Part shown: in pieces, positions 13,201 to 24,404 of the stretch
How positions within the stretch are numbered: position 1 is the first letter of the stretch
How the letters are laid out: each line of letters starts with the position of its first letter
Assembly: GCF_000090795.2 (NCBI RefSeq)
Contig: NW_003546417.1
Location: forward strand, 3,836-67,835
Direction: 5' to 3'
DNA: 64,000 nt
Source: Amphimedon queenslandica
Lineage: Eukaryota > Porifera > Demospongiae > Haplosclerida > Niphatidae
Notes under the pieces: generated by a model
Seen by the model: the letters and a program-made list of their open reading frames with translations, nothing else
What the model was told of the DNA's origin: nothing
Databases searched by the model: none
Program-made: the position numbers and the translations under genes

Positions 13201-13761
13201 ATTTTTGGCAAAATTTGGCCAAATCCCTGTACTATAGTACAGTGTCTTTGGCCTGATTTCGGAGCAGATAAAAAATTTGTGAAACATCCAATTGTGATCA
13301 GAATCAGTGCAAACTTTCCATGCAATCAATTTTTGAAGTGTGATAAAATTTTTTTAAAGCATAATACATTAAGTATATTACCTATGCATATACTAATATT
13401 AAATTTTTTCTTGTAGACAAAGGTATTACTAATCCCAGGCCCAGTTCATATTTCGTCTCACATTGGGCTCACCAACACAAATTTAAGAGCACTCCTTCCT
13501 CTAAACTTATCTGGCCCATTAAAAATAAGAATGAACAAAGACACAAGGTACAGTACATGTACATGTACATCTCTTCCACCCACTCATGTGACTATCATGT
13601 GACTATCATAGGGAGCTAAGAGAAGGACTGGTCTCAGTCATAGATGACTCGTTTGAACAGGAAATGCTGTACACTGGAAAGGGACAGAGTCTCATTCTTA
13701 CGGTTGATTTCTGGCACCCAGACTTACCAGAAACAAAGAGAAAAAAATTATCGACACTGTA
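10245..13761 (+). CDS. ASPH: ASPH-like protein (aspartyl/asparaginyl beta-hydroxylase family), active site altered
   Basis: In other animals ASPH is a type II ER membrane 2-oxoglutarate oxygenase that hydroxylates EGF-like domains. Six exons: 10245-10305, 10603-11718, 11872-12040, 12303-12475, 13417-13547 and 13611-13761. The first exon gives MASSTVRQRSVGEELK, then a membrane segment (IILWILALTVLLSLSVYYY), a Lys/Ser-rich luminal linker with PKKEKAS repeats, TPR-like helices and a C-terminal hydroxylase domain. Landmarks RSLYNEPDLEARPWW, CRRGE and VDFWHPDLPETKR match human ASPH. The first iron His (SHIGLTN) and the nearby Arg (NTNLR) are kept. The second iron His reads Gln in DDSFEQEML, and two 2-oxoglutarate contacts also appear replaced. 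The reading frame is intact, so it is expressed but probably not a normal hydroxylase. The intron 12476-13416 holds a satellite array. Confidence 0.9.
12517..13330 (+). repeat. Satellite-like tandem array, about 4 units of 187 bp
   Basis: Intronic array in ASPH. Successive copies of the core GTACTATAGTACAG start near 12670, 12858, 13044 and 13226, a period of about 182-188 bp. Each unit contains a TCCAAACTTGATCGGAATCAG block, an ACATAAGAACATGTATATGTATCAG block, AATTCTCTCCTATCC, and GGCCAGAGTCACTG leading into the palindrome. There is no coding potential. Confidence 0.9.
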
Positions 13762-13921
13762 ATAATAATAATATTAATAAACTTTATATTCGTAACATTT
13801 TATGATTTTTAGAATAAATATAATAATTATTATTATTTCATTGGTATACTAAGGAACATTGTTTCTTTAAATACACATACACTAGAACTAGCATCCCATC
13901 AATCAGAATCATACGACTTGT

Positions 13922-15056
13922 TGTCACAACACAGCAGAGCCACACCCTGCCCTAAACTCTACCATGTCCCCACTTCTCTTCCATTTCTGCTCCTTCTCGT
14001 CGAACCTCTCCACACTCTTAAGCCTCAACTGTCCGTCGTACCCTCCTATAACATACACCTCGTTTTTAAACACAGTAGCGGCAGGCCACGCCCTAGAGTG
14101 AGTAAGCCTTGGAAACGACTCCCAAGTATTTGTGTCGACGTTGAATCTCTCAACTATGTCGTAGTAGGCCTGCCTGTGGCGGTCACGGCCGCCTATCGCG
14201 TAGAGGTAGCGACCGAGGACGGCCGTTGCGACACCGGAGCGAGGATGCTTCATACTGGGACACATGTACCATCTCTTCTCATTCGGATCGTAACATTCCA
14301 TTGAGGAGTAATGGACTGCTCTGTCCTGCCCTCCGAGAACATATAACCTGTCATTAAAATACAATGAATAATAATAAAGACACATGTATAATAATAATTA
14401 TGAAAATAAAAAAGGTTAAATACATGTACATGTGCTGTAAGCTCAGTTGGTCTACTCATGTTGACAAAGTTAATGAGTAAAAAAATAATAATACATGTAC
14501 AAAAGACTAGCAGTAGTAAATATTGAAGGGCGTTGTCCTGTTTAGGTTTAGACTTATGTTCATAATAATCAACAGCTCTTATTGAATCTGGGAGAGGATA
14601 ATAAAGGAGATAAATAGTAGTGCTGAACAAATGATACTGTTTATGGGGAACTGATAATGCAAACATGCATGTAATTTGAACTAGATCTGTTTAATACATT
14701 ACACGGTAACACAAGAAGGGACCATCCCTTTCTCATATATGTGCATGTACAATTTCTATACCGTACTAATATGAAATACATATTATTCTATTCACAAATA
14801 CAATGTGCATTGTGCAGTAGACAATACCTTCCATCTAATGCAGCAGCTCCAGCCCCTGATCTAGCAGTGTGCATATCAGGGACTATAGACCATGTATTAG
14901 CAACTGGGTCATACTCCTCCACCGATTTATAGCAATACTGAGTGGTCTCACCACCTATTGCATATAACTTATCTATAAAGAGAGAGAGGGGGAGAGAGAG
15001 GGGAGAGAGAGAGGGAGAGAGAGAGGGGGGGGAGAGAGAGAGAGGAGAGAGAGAGG

Positions 15057-15088
<32 letters not shown>

Positions 15089-16620
15089 GGGGGGGAGAGA
15101 GAGAGAGGTACAATCAATACACAAAACTGACTCTCTCATTCCTTACCGTTCAATACAGCCACAGCTGCAAAAGAGCGAGCATACCTCATCTCGGCGACAT
15201 TACTCCATGTGTTTTGAATCGGATCATAATACTCTACAGAGCTGAGGTAGAGGGTCCCTTCGTGTGAGAACTTTGTTTCACATTCGCCACCCACAGCATA
15301 CAACCGACCATCAATGGAACCAGCAGATACTGCAGTTCGGACCTAAAGAAAAAAAAATTAGATCAAATCTTAAAAAAATTAAGAGCTCAGGTAAAAAGTG
15401 ATTAATAAATATACACGTGTAGTTGGAGCCTTGAATTATTTACTGCTTATTCCAATCCTCCCCCCCTCTCTCTCTCCTCTTTATTCTTACTTGTTTCATG
15501 CATGGTAGTTCTTCCCATCTGTCATCCTCAGTTACATATCTCTCTGCAGTGTTGAGGCACTTCTGCGAGTTCCTTCCTCCAATGGTGTATATGGTAGCTA
15601 TGGGAGAGCGTGGCTTGAGTGAGAGGCTCGTGAAGTCCAGACCCATGAGGTACCCACGCATGTAGGCCTGACACTCACGACTCCTCTATAAAAATATGCA
15701 GTAAAACTCAGGATATTGCTACAGGATACTTAGGTTACTAGAACAGTAAAACTCTGGATATTACTACAGGATACTTAGGTTACTAGAACAGTAATTTACA
15801 ATAGGATAATATTACAATTGTTCCCTCATGTAGAGTACACACCGTACATGTACATTTAAATAATTTACATGTACATGTACATTATTTACATGCATGTATA
15901 TGTACTGTGAATAATAGTGTATGTGTACATGTACATGTATAACAATTAATTATTCTCATTCTCCAGCAACACTCACTTGAAACAGGCGATGATTAGTAAA
16001 CACGTTCTCCCAGTGTTGCTTGGGCAGGAGGGGTATTCTAATGCAACCAAACAGGTCGTAAGCAAAAGGCGCCCTACCATCGATATCATAATCTATCCAC
16101 CTCAGGAAGGCCGTGAAGACCTGGAGTTCATTCTCAACGTGAAGATGATCGTTTTCTAACAACTCGCATAAGATGTGGTGAGGGACGTCGAGAAACTCGT
16201 CCGTTTTCACAACGTCTGCAAATTTTCTGACGATAAATCGATTAGCTTTCTTGACTAGGTCGGGACAGGAGTGCATGTCGGCGAATTGTTTTATTCCGAG
16301 ACAATTGGTGACGTCCATGTGATCGCTGAGGAACTCACAGCAGGCCGTTTTGAGGTCTCTTAGTTGAAGGATCCCGGCAGCAGGGAGGAGGTCTTGGACG
16401 TTCTCTGTTGTGACTTCAATCTCACCTGGAAAGTACAATAACAATAATAATTTTTAAAATAATAATAACAATAATCCCTTTCCATCTTAAATTCTATATT
16501 TTTTATATCTAAGTGTATTTTTCTACATCTAAGTGCATGCATTTTAACCTGTTTTATTTCTAATTATTGTACTTTTATAATAATAATTATTATTATCTGT
16601 TCTATTGTTTATTTTAAATT

Positions 16621-16661
<41 letters not shown>

Positions 16662-17300
16662 ATAACAATAATAATGACATTGTAAATTATATGTACATAT
16701 ATACACATACACACACTCTTTCTTGACCTCTTTTACATCATTTACATGTACATTTCTTTACATTAATCATAGTATGTCATTTGGGCTCAAATTTTAACCT
16801 GAAACTATGGACAATTACATCCATTACATTTTCTGATACATGTACATGTATGTATCAAAGTATCAATCAACACCCATATATTGCTATGCAGAGAATTTGA
16901 GGTGATCCTAATCAAAAACTTTAGTATCCCATTAAAGTACAGGTACCTCCTATCGACTAACTCTCCTCCTTACTTTCTTACCAGTGTAAGCAAAGTCGAT
17001 CAACAGTTCCATGGCCTGTGGCTCAATGTCCCTTAGCATGATCTCATCTTGGGTGCTCTCCTTCATCCCACAGGTGAACATTGCTCTTAGATACGGTGAG
17101 CAACTGGCCAGTACGACCCGATGGGCAGAGAAGGCGTGGTCTCCGATGCGAAACCTGATGTCCAGGAGCTGGTTGTCACGTCTTAGCTGATTCATGACAG
17201 TGAAGGAGGCGGAGCAGTGCTCCTTCATCTTGAAGAGGCGAGAGGTGGTGAGGTGATCTGGTTGTATGCCCTGTGCAATGTCGTGCTGGTTGCTGGCCAT
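13922..17300 (-). CDS. Kelch-like BTB-BACK-kelch protein (KLHL family)
   Basis: Likely substrate adaptor for a CUL3 ubiquitin ligase. Six exons, about 17300-16983, 16427-15979, 15689-15493, 15343-15147, 14974-14829 and 14350-13922. The BTB domain (about residues 25-125: LLDIRFRIGDHAFSAHRVVL, AMFTCGMKES, MELLIDFAYTG) is followed by BACK (LLPAAGILQLRDLKTACCEF, NCLGIKQFADMHSC) and six kelch repeats with GG and Y-D/E...W signatures such as YAIGGRDRHRQAYYDIVERF. It resembles the KLHL2/3/17/20 group, but I cannot fix the orthologue. The stop at 13922-13924 lies 160 bp from the convergent ASPH stop. The intron near 14990-15107 is a long GA tract. Confidence 0.9.
14983..15107 (+). repeat. GA microsatellite
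   Basis: About 125 bp of nearly pure GAGAGA/GGGAGA in a KLHL intron. Read on the gene's strand it is a CT-rich tract running towards the next acceptor. ORFs called here on both strands are low-complexity artefacts. Confidence 0.95.
15700..15795 (+). repeat. Short tandem duplication, 2 copies of about 50 bp
   Basis: The unit GTAAAACTCAGGATATTGCT... up to TTAGGTTACTAGAACA occurs twice in a row with a few differences (CTCAGG/CTCTGG, TTGCT/TTACT). It lies in a KLHL intron. Confidence 0.85.
15838..15945. repeat. Cluster of TACATGTACATGTA motifs
   Basis: Several overlapping copies of the self-complementary string TACATGTACATGTACA lie in about 100 bp of KLHL intron. Single copies of the same motif are scattered through introns across the window (for example near 13553, 22640, 31745, 44337 and 47250). 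Confidence 0.8.
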
Positions 17301-17613
17301 TTCAGTCTTTTAGAGTAAGAGTAATTTTTCCTTCTACCTAGCAAAAGAGAACATATCAAGACCCTACAATTTTAAGTACAGTATCTTACTTTATTATATA
17401 ACTGCTTCTCGTGTGAGTAGACTCATTTAATACAATCTATTGACTAGAAAAGAAGAAATGAAAATGAAAAACAATAATGTTTACAAGGCCATATCACGTG
17501 ATCTTTAACTATGCCACACCTTTACACGCCCACAAACACTGAGCTCCGGATTTCCCCGTTTTGTTTTCCGGGTTATCTGTTAGGCGTGGTGAATCAATTT
17601 TTAATTATTCAAA
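17301..17613. promoter_or_regulatory. Divergent intergenic region, KLHL/LACTB2
   Basis: 313 bp between two outward-facing start codons. The half next to LACTB2 is GC-richer and contains CACGTG (TATCACGTGATC near 17495), an E-box-like palindrome. No TATA box is obvious. Promoter function is inferred from position. Confidence 0.45.
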
Positions 17614-19078
17614 ATGGCGGCTCCTAAGTTAACCTTTCTTCCTCAGGTAAAGCAGCTCTCTCCACGCGTCATGAGGGTACTAGGGCTCAATCCTGGTCAC
17701 ATGACTCTTCAAGGCACCAACACGTACATTGTTGGGACTGGAAGCAAGTATGACAGAATAACAATGATAAGATTTATTTTATATACATGTATATACCTAT
17801 GTACTCTTGCTATGTATACACTGTAGTATTCATGATTACAGCCTTTAATTTTTATTTCTTTTAATTTATCGATTTATACATGAAATACTAACTAACTATG
17901 AGAATCATTATCTGGTTTTTAACTCCATTTAAATCATTTTAATCTGCACCTTCCCTTCCAGGCGTGTGCTGATAGATACTGGTGAGCCCAACATACCAGA
18001 GTATATCAGCCTATTGAAGGAAACACTGGCGAACCTAAAGGCTAGTTTAGAACACGTCCTCATCACTCACTGGCACTATGATCACACTGGAGGAGTGAAG
18101 GAGGTTCAATCAATCAATCCTAATGGTAACTGAATTATTAACATTATGTCTTTGGTCAGTAGTATACATGAATAAAAAGCTCTTCCCAGTATTAGTTGTA
18201 TCATTGTATGTATGGTTTGAGTACTGCTCACTTGTCAGTTGGAGTGAGAGGGGGAGGGAGACTACTAATTGATAGATATCTTGTGAATTGTCAAACTTGA
18301 CACTGTTGAAAAGATGAATGTATTTAGAATGCTAAGAGGAAAGATTAAGTGTGTTTCAATGCTCTTCCTGTTTTGTTAGTGAATAAGGATGTGACATCAC
18401 AGGAAATTAGAGTATAATTATGAGAACCCACAATGATATGGTAACATTTTGTAGCTTTTTAAATGAAATTGTGAAATTGGTAGGAATGGTGCAATTTGTG
18501 TTCTAAAATTTTTGGAGGGGACTTATGTGGCCCCAAGACTAAGTTTCTATAATTAATTGTAAATTTCTAATGAAGTTTAAGCCTTAGTGCAGACATGATC
18601 TTTAGTTTATTGAGTAGACTATTTTTTGAGGGGACTTTATATGGCCCAAAGACTAAGTTTACATTATTAATAATAATAAAGTTTGTCATTTGTGAGTCAT
18701 ATATTGTTTCCAGTGAAGCTGTTAGCCTGTTACTTTTTAATTGGAGCTTCGCAATTTTATTTTATTCCAGATCCACCATTGTTCTCAAAGTTCCCAAGGA
18801 GAGAGCCTGAGGCCAGTACCGCTGAGTCTGACTACTCACCAGTTCAGTATAATTACCTATCAGATGGTGATGTGCTAGAAACTGAGGGAGCTACCCTTCG
18901 CGTGATCTACACACCCGGACACACTGATGACCATATATCGCTTTACCTTGAAGAAGAGGGCGCCATTTTTAGTGGAGACTGTATTCTAGGAGAGGGGACA
19001 GCTGTAAGGAATGGCTAAATGTTATATATTGTCCCTTGTAATATTTATTGTTTCTGCTTTGCTGTCTTCCATCTTCCT

Positions 19079-19116
<38 letters not shown>

Positions 19117-20159
19117 TCTTTTATTCAGGTTTTTGAGGATTTAAAGGAGTACATGGACTCACTTCAAAAGTTAAAGACTTTCAAACCAAAGCTCATCTAT
19201 CCTGGTCATGGCCCAGTGCTCAATGATGCCATGGGTGCTATTGAAGAATACATCACTCACAGAATGTCAAGAGAAAAACAAGTTTGTTGATATCCCTTTT
19301 GTTAATCTTTCTCTTATCACCAATTCGCCTTTGTTGCTCTTTCACTTTCTCTTTTTATCTCTCATTCTCTTTTCACTCTTTCTCTATCAGCCCATTCCTC
19401 CTTATAACCTTTAAGAGACCCTTTTATAATTATTCTCCTATTAGCCTCCAGTTATTGAGTATACTGAGTAATTCTCATTTAACAAGTTAATACAGCCTTT
19501 TAGGTGTATATCCTATGGCATTCCTATTAGGCCCTCTTTTCTCAGTACTACAAATAAACTTTAAGTTACCAGAGGGAAGGAAAATAATACCTAAAGATAA
19601 ATTGTTGTCTAAGAATAGGGTGATCTTTGCTTAGCTCTGCTGACTGTAGCAGAATAGCTGTGTAAGTGCCAAATTTTAGCTTCGTGGGAATTGTAGCTAC
19701 TATGCACCACCTACCGTGTGAATTATGGAACCTTCCCAGCTCATACATCATGCTATCTCTATTACTATATAGATACTGGATGCTTTGACAACCTCTCCTC
19801 GTGCTTTGACCTCTATGGGCATTGTCAAAATTATTTATAAAGTAAGGGGATGGGGAAAGTACCAAAAATTATTGTATTTTTGTGTGGGAAGGATGTGCCA
19901 GAGGCTCTTTGGCCCATGGCAGAGAACAATGTCAAGCTTCATCTGGAGAAACTTCGCAAAGAAAATAAAATAGGTACAATACTTGTATGCTAGCCCTGAA
20001 TTAATTAAAAATAATGCTGACAAGAATTATAATCAGGAGGTTATAATTTGATTGATGTTCATTTCTATGTATTCCTTTGTTTTTGTTGCACCTTTAGTAA
20101 TTGAAGCAAGGCCAGGGGCAGATGATTTGCACTGGAAAGCTGTGCCGTCAAAGATATAA
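17614..20159 (+). CDS. LACTB2: Endoribonuclease LACTB2 (metallo-beta-lactamase fold)
   Basis: The mammalian orthologue is a mitochondrial single-strand-specific endoribonuclease. Seven exons: about 17614-17744, 17963-18124, 18770-19001, 19129-19281, 19773-19841, 19893-19973 and 20097-20159. The N-terminus reads [20 protein letters not shown]. The metal-binding motif is HWHYDHTGG, followed by [35 protein letters not shown] and IYPGHGP, so all metal-binding positions look intact. The C-terminal helical domain ends [12 protein letters not shown]. The first exon starts immediately with the domain and shows no long targeting extension. The introns, including a long one at 18125-18769, show no other coding signal. 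Confidence 0.93.
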
Positions 20160-20381
20160 CATTTCTATTATAATAACACTGACAAATTTTTTAATGTTTT
20201 TTTTACCATTCAGAGCGAGGAAAATCATGAAACTGATAATTGGTGTATAATAGTAATAATTACATATAATTATCATAATTATTTTGTGTAATATATAAAT
20301 GATACATTTTTGTTCTTTGCTGAAACTATCCGGATTAAGTAGATAATAATGAGAGGATTTTAGGATTATAAAAAGTAGATG

Positions 20382-20820
20382 TTAATCTTCGGCTTGCTGT
20401 GGTGGGCTTTCAGTATGGTTGTGGTAATTGAATAGAGTAATGACAATCGGCTCCGAATCAGTCTTGTAATCAAAGACAAAGTGTCTATAATAGAATCCGA
20501 TCCCTTGTGATATGTCTCTCCCTTCACTATGAAGGTGACTATCAGAAGGTAATGTATATCTGCTGTCCTTGTTTCTTCCACTTGTATGGCTGTATAATAT
20601 GTCAGCTTCATCACTACTCCTGCTTATAGTAGCTGAGGCATTGCCTGACTCTCTCAGTGCCTGGTTCTGCATAAAGGAGTGAATATGGAATTAGTATTAT
20701 ATAATATTTTTACTGCCTTACCTTTTGCCTGCAGAGCTCAGCAGTTATGACTATTACTGCTACACCAATGGCGTACGAAATAAAGAAGATAATGAAGAAC
20801 TTAACGAGGACTCTAGCCAT
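20382..20820 (-). CDS. Small single-pass membrane protein, unknown function
   Basis: Two exons (about 20820-20722 and 20669-20382) give roughly 128 residues. A strongly hydrophobic N-terminal segment (VKFFIIFFISYAIGVAVIVI) is a signal anchor or signal peptide. The polar remainder is rich in Ser, Asp and His and ends ESPPQQAED. Splice sites are canonical (CAAAAG/gtaagg, tgcag/AACCAG). I recognise no family. It lies tail to tail with LACTB2 (222 bp) and head to head with EXT1 (331 bp). Confidence rests on the clean splicing and the start context. Confidence 0.55.
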
Positions 20821-21151
20821 GGCGTCCTAGAGATTAGAGCCCAGAAACTCTTATGAGAATGGGTCTACTCAGTACTCACTTTATTGCATTATTTACTGTG
20901 GGTGTGGACTTTGATTTATAGGCGTGTCATAGGTGTGGTTCAATTGATAATGATTGCACGTGTTGTGTGTGGGAGGGTGTCATTATGACTTGAGGTTATC
21001 ATAATTGCAATTAAAAAGCACTCTCTTTTCATAGTTTGAAAATTTGGCTGGTCTGTTTCGAGGTACATGACTACTTCAAAGGCGCTGGCAGACAGGGAGA
21101 CGTGATATGTGCTATAGAGTTACGTGAGAGAGAAAGAAGGAGCTCTCCATC
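20821..21151. promoter_or_regulatory. Divergent intergenic region, small membrane gene/EXT1
   Basis: 331 bp between outward-facing starts. It contains AT-rich stretches and TGATTGCACGTGTTG, an E-box-like CACGTG. I see nothing coding. Promoter function is inferred. Confidence 0.35.
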
Positions 21152-24100
21152 ATGCGCCTCACTTGGAAAATCAGACGAAAGCTACTACGCCTTGTGGCTG
21201 CCGGGACTCTTTTATCAGCAGTAGCTCTCCTGGCCCTGTATGCTAGCTCTGAAGCTAGTCCCAAGGCTATATCAGAGACTAAGAGAAGACAGCATAGCAG
21301 TTTCATGTTCCCGGAAGACCTTCATTATTCGCATAAAGGCTCTAGGATCACTGCCAAGTGCACAATGGCTACCTGCTTTAATGTATCAAGGTGCATAGAC
21401 TCTTTTAAGGTATATGTGTACCCATTTGAAGAGGAGAAGAAGGGAGGGAGGGGAGGAGGAAAACAAGCGGCCTCGTCCATTTACAAGAAGATGGTAAGAG
21501 TTCTTCGTGATAGCCCTTACTACACCAGCGACCCAAACACAGCCTGTCTACTGGTCCTTAACATTGATACCCTCGACCGAGATCCTCTCAGTAATGACTA
21601 CGTTAAACGCTTACCTGAGAAACTCAAGGCGCTACGGACTTGGAATAACGGTCGGAACCACATCCTCTTCAACATGTACTCTGGCTCGTTTCCTGACTAC
21701 AATGATCAGTTGGACTTTGATCACGGCGAAGCTATCATAGCCAAAGCCTCATTTGCTCTAGAGAACTATCGGACTGGATTCGATATCAGCCTTCCACTGA
21801 TACATAAACTGCACAGTGAGAAAGGAAAGTTTACTGGAGGTGTGTCAGCTCATGGAAACCTATTCCCGATACGTCGAAAGTACCTGTTGATCTTTAAAGG
21901 GAAGAGGTACCTTTGGGGGCTGGGCTCTGCAACTCGTAACGCGATCTATCACCTTGACAACGGGGACGACGTGATTATGTTGACGACTTGTAAGCACGGG
22001 AAATTCTGGAGTCGATACAGAGATGAGAAGTGCAAAAAAGATAATATCTTCTTTGAAAAGTGAGGAAGGAGAGAGTGAGACATAATGTGTGTGGTGTGAT
22101 GGTGAGAGAAAGGATGTTTTTGTCTCATGGATATTAATCAGATGTGGTTTGAGGTTGAAATACTACCATCATTTCATTACCTGTGGTGTTTTTCTATGGC
22201 ATTTTATCTACATGTACCTTAATGGCACGATGCAGCAGATTCTACTTACTATGCACATTGGATGAATTTGGTAGCCAAAAATGAGTTTATACCATGAGTC
22301 TACTCAAGTGATTGAGCCTTCAAATGTTGGTAATGTGCCAGATTAGTACAAAATAAAGCACTTGCTATGTCTCTCACTCTTACCCTCTTCAATATGCAAC
22401 AAACACTGTTTGTTTCTTCTTTGTTCTTTTCTCCCTCTTTCACTTCCTTTCAGGTACAATTATAATCATTTGATTTCAAATTCAACGTTTTGTCTAGTGC
22501 CTCGAGGTAGGCGACTTGGTTCTTTTCGATTCCTTGAGTCCCTTCATGCTGGCTGCATACCAGTCTCATTGAGCAATGGGTGAGTCTCAGAGGGAGAGAA
22601 TGAGAAAAGAAAAGGAAAGTGTACTTCTGCATAATTTACAGCATACATGTACATGTACAGTATAGCCTCTATAATAAGGACACCCTTAGATAAGGACATC
22701 TTTATAATGAAGACTGTTTGTAATGTCCCAATTTATGCACACACATACCTCTGAAATGAGAACACCTCTATATTAAGGACAAGTAGTGTAGCATCCTTAA
22801 TAAAGAGGATCCACTATACAGCACTATCTATCATTAAGTATTAATGTTAGGTTCCTTCCTTTCTAGACTAGTACTACCTTTTCATGAGCTGATAGACTGG
22901 TCCAAAGCTTTGTTTGTATTTGATGAGAGGCAACTCTTCCAGGTATTGTGCATACAGTAACTCAGTATAATGACTTCATGTGAGTATTGGTTGGGCTATA
23001 GGTCCCTCACATGCTCCGTCACATTCCTGAGGATAAGATACTCTCCATGAGGCTCCATACCCAGTTTTATTGGGAGCAGTACTTTAGCTCAGTGGATGCC
23101 ATAATGCATACGACACTAGAGGTACTAATTATAATGGATATACTGGCTTCTTTCTTTATTACTTAACTCCCCAATCACATGCATTTCTTTTTCCTTCTCA
23201 CCCTCTCTCCTTTTCCCTGCCTCTTTTATTTCTCTCTCTCTCTTTTTTACTCTCTTTCTTACTCTCTCTCTCTCTCTCATTTATGGAGTATTGATTGATA
23301 GAGTAAAATAAAATTTTTAGCATTTTTTCCCATCATCCTATAGACAATGAACCATGTGGGTGGATTATAGCGTACATCCAATTAACTTTTACAATCAGTT
23401 TTACTAATTTAATTATTGTGCACATGTATGGAGATAAACTTGTTTACAGAAAGCTAATTCTTAATTATAACTTGATAGTATAACTAATTATTAGATTAAT
23501 GTTCTAATAATTTTGATTGTTTTTAAAATATTTTATTCTATTGTTCTTGTTTTGTTGTTTTTATTTCCAATCAGATAGTGAAACAGAGGATTAGTCAGTT
23601 TCAAAATGGCGTCGTAGCAACAGCGAGCAATGCTCATTTCTTGTGGAATCATTATCCCGGTGGGCTTGTCATTAGTTCAGACTACTCTGAAAAATTGGAG
23701 GATTATCCCTTTTTTATAAAACGTCAACAGGTAACAACAGCAATGATAATAGTAAAAATTTAACTAATAATAATAATAATAATAATAATACTTTACCCAA
23801 CACATTGTCAATTGTTGTAGTCAAATTGTTATTAAAAAGTTCATATCATTAATTTAATCAGTGTGTAGCAGGTTTTGCTGCACCATTTTAGCATCTTTAA
23901 TAAAATAAAGTCTGTGAATATCAATAATTTCCCTGAATTGTTGTCATCTAATTGTATTCAGCTTAGGCTGAATAAAATTTGACCAAATTTGCCAAAAATG
24001 GGTAGGAAAGAACTCTTCATTTTTATAATTTTTTCTAATGTTCTTATGTTTTGTAGAAAGTTTGAACTGATTCCAATCGAAATTGGATTTTTTACAAATT

Positions 24101-24338
24101 TTCAAATCTTTTTAAATGTATTGATTTTAAGGTTGTGTACTCTCTTGTAGGGCCCTCCTAGTGGATACACTGCTGTTGTCATGGCAACTAAACCTGCCTC
24201 CAAAGGGAACTCACCATTGGTCTTGCTCCTTAAGAACCTTTGCAACTCAACACACGCAAGGAAGGTACTGAACCTTGAGAGTCACTCTACTTTCTACTTT
24301 AAACCACTAGTGTCTACGTGTAACTGAACATTTTTTCT

Positions 24339-24404
<66 letters not shown>

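Noticed and set aside
12517-13330. Regular repeats with spacers resembling a CRISPR array
   Set aside because: The period of about 187 bp is far too long, the whole unit is repeated with no unique spacers, there are no cas genes, and it sits in an intron of an animal gene.
14788-15130. Ser/Leu- and Arg/Glu-rich ORFs on both strands
   Set aside because: They are translations of the GA microsatellite plus parts of a KLHL exon.
13922-17300. KLHL gene as KEAP1, regulating the nearby GCLC genes
   Set aside because: The BTB, BACK and kelch domains look closer to the KLHL2/3/17/20 group, the KEAP1 sensor-cysteine pattern was not evident, and 20 kb separate the genes.
22660-22810. Repeated ATAAGGACAC-like words near EXT1, also near 49345-49395 in ACOX1
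   Set aside because: Similar wording suggests a dispersed repeat, but I could not define ends or a unit, so it is not called.
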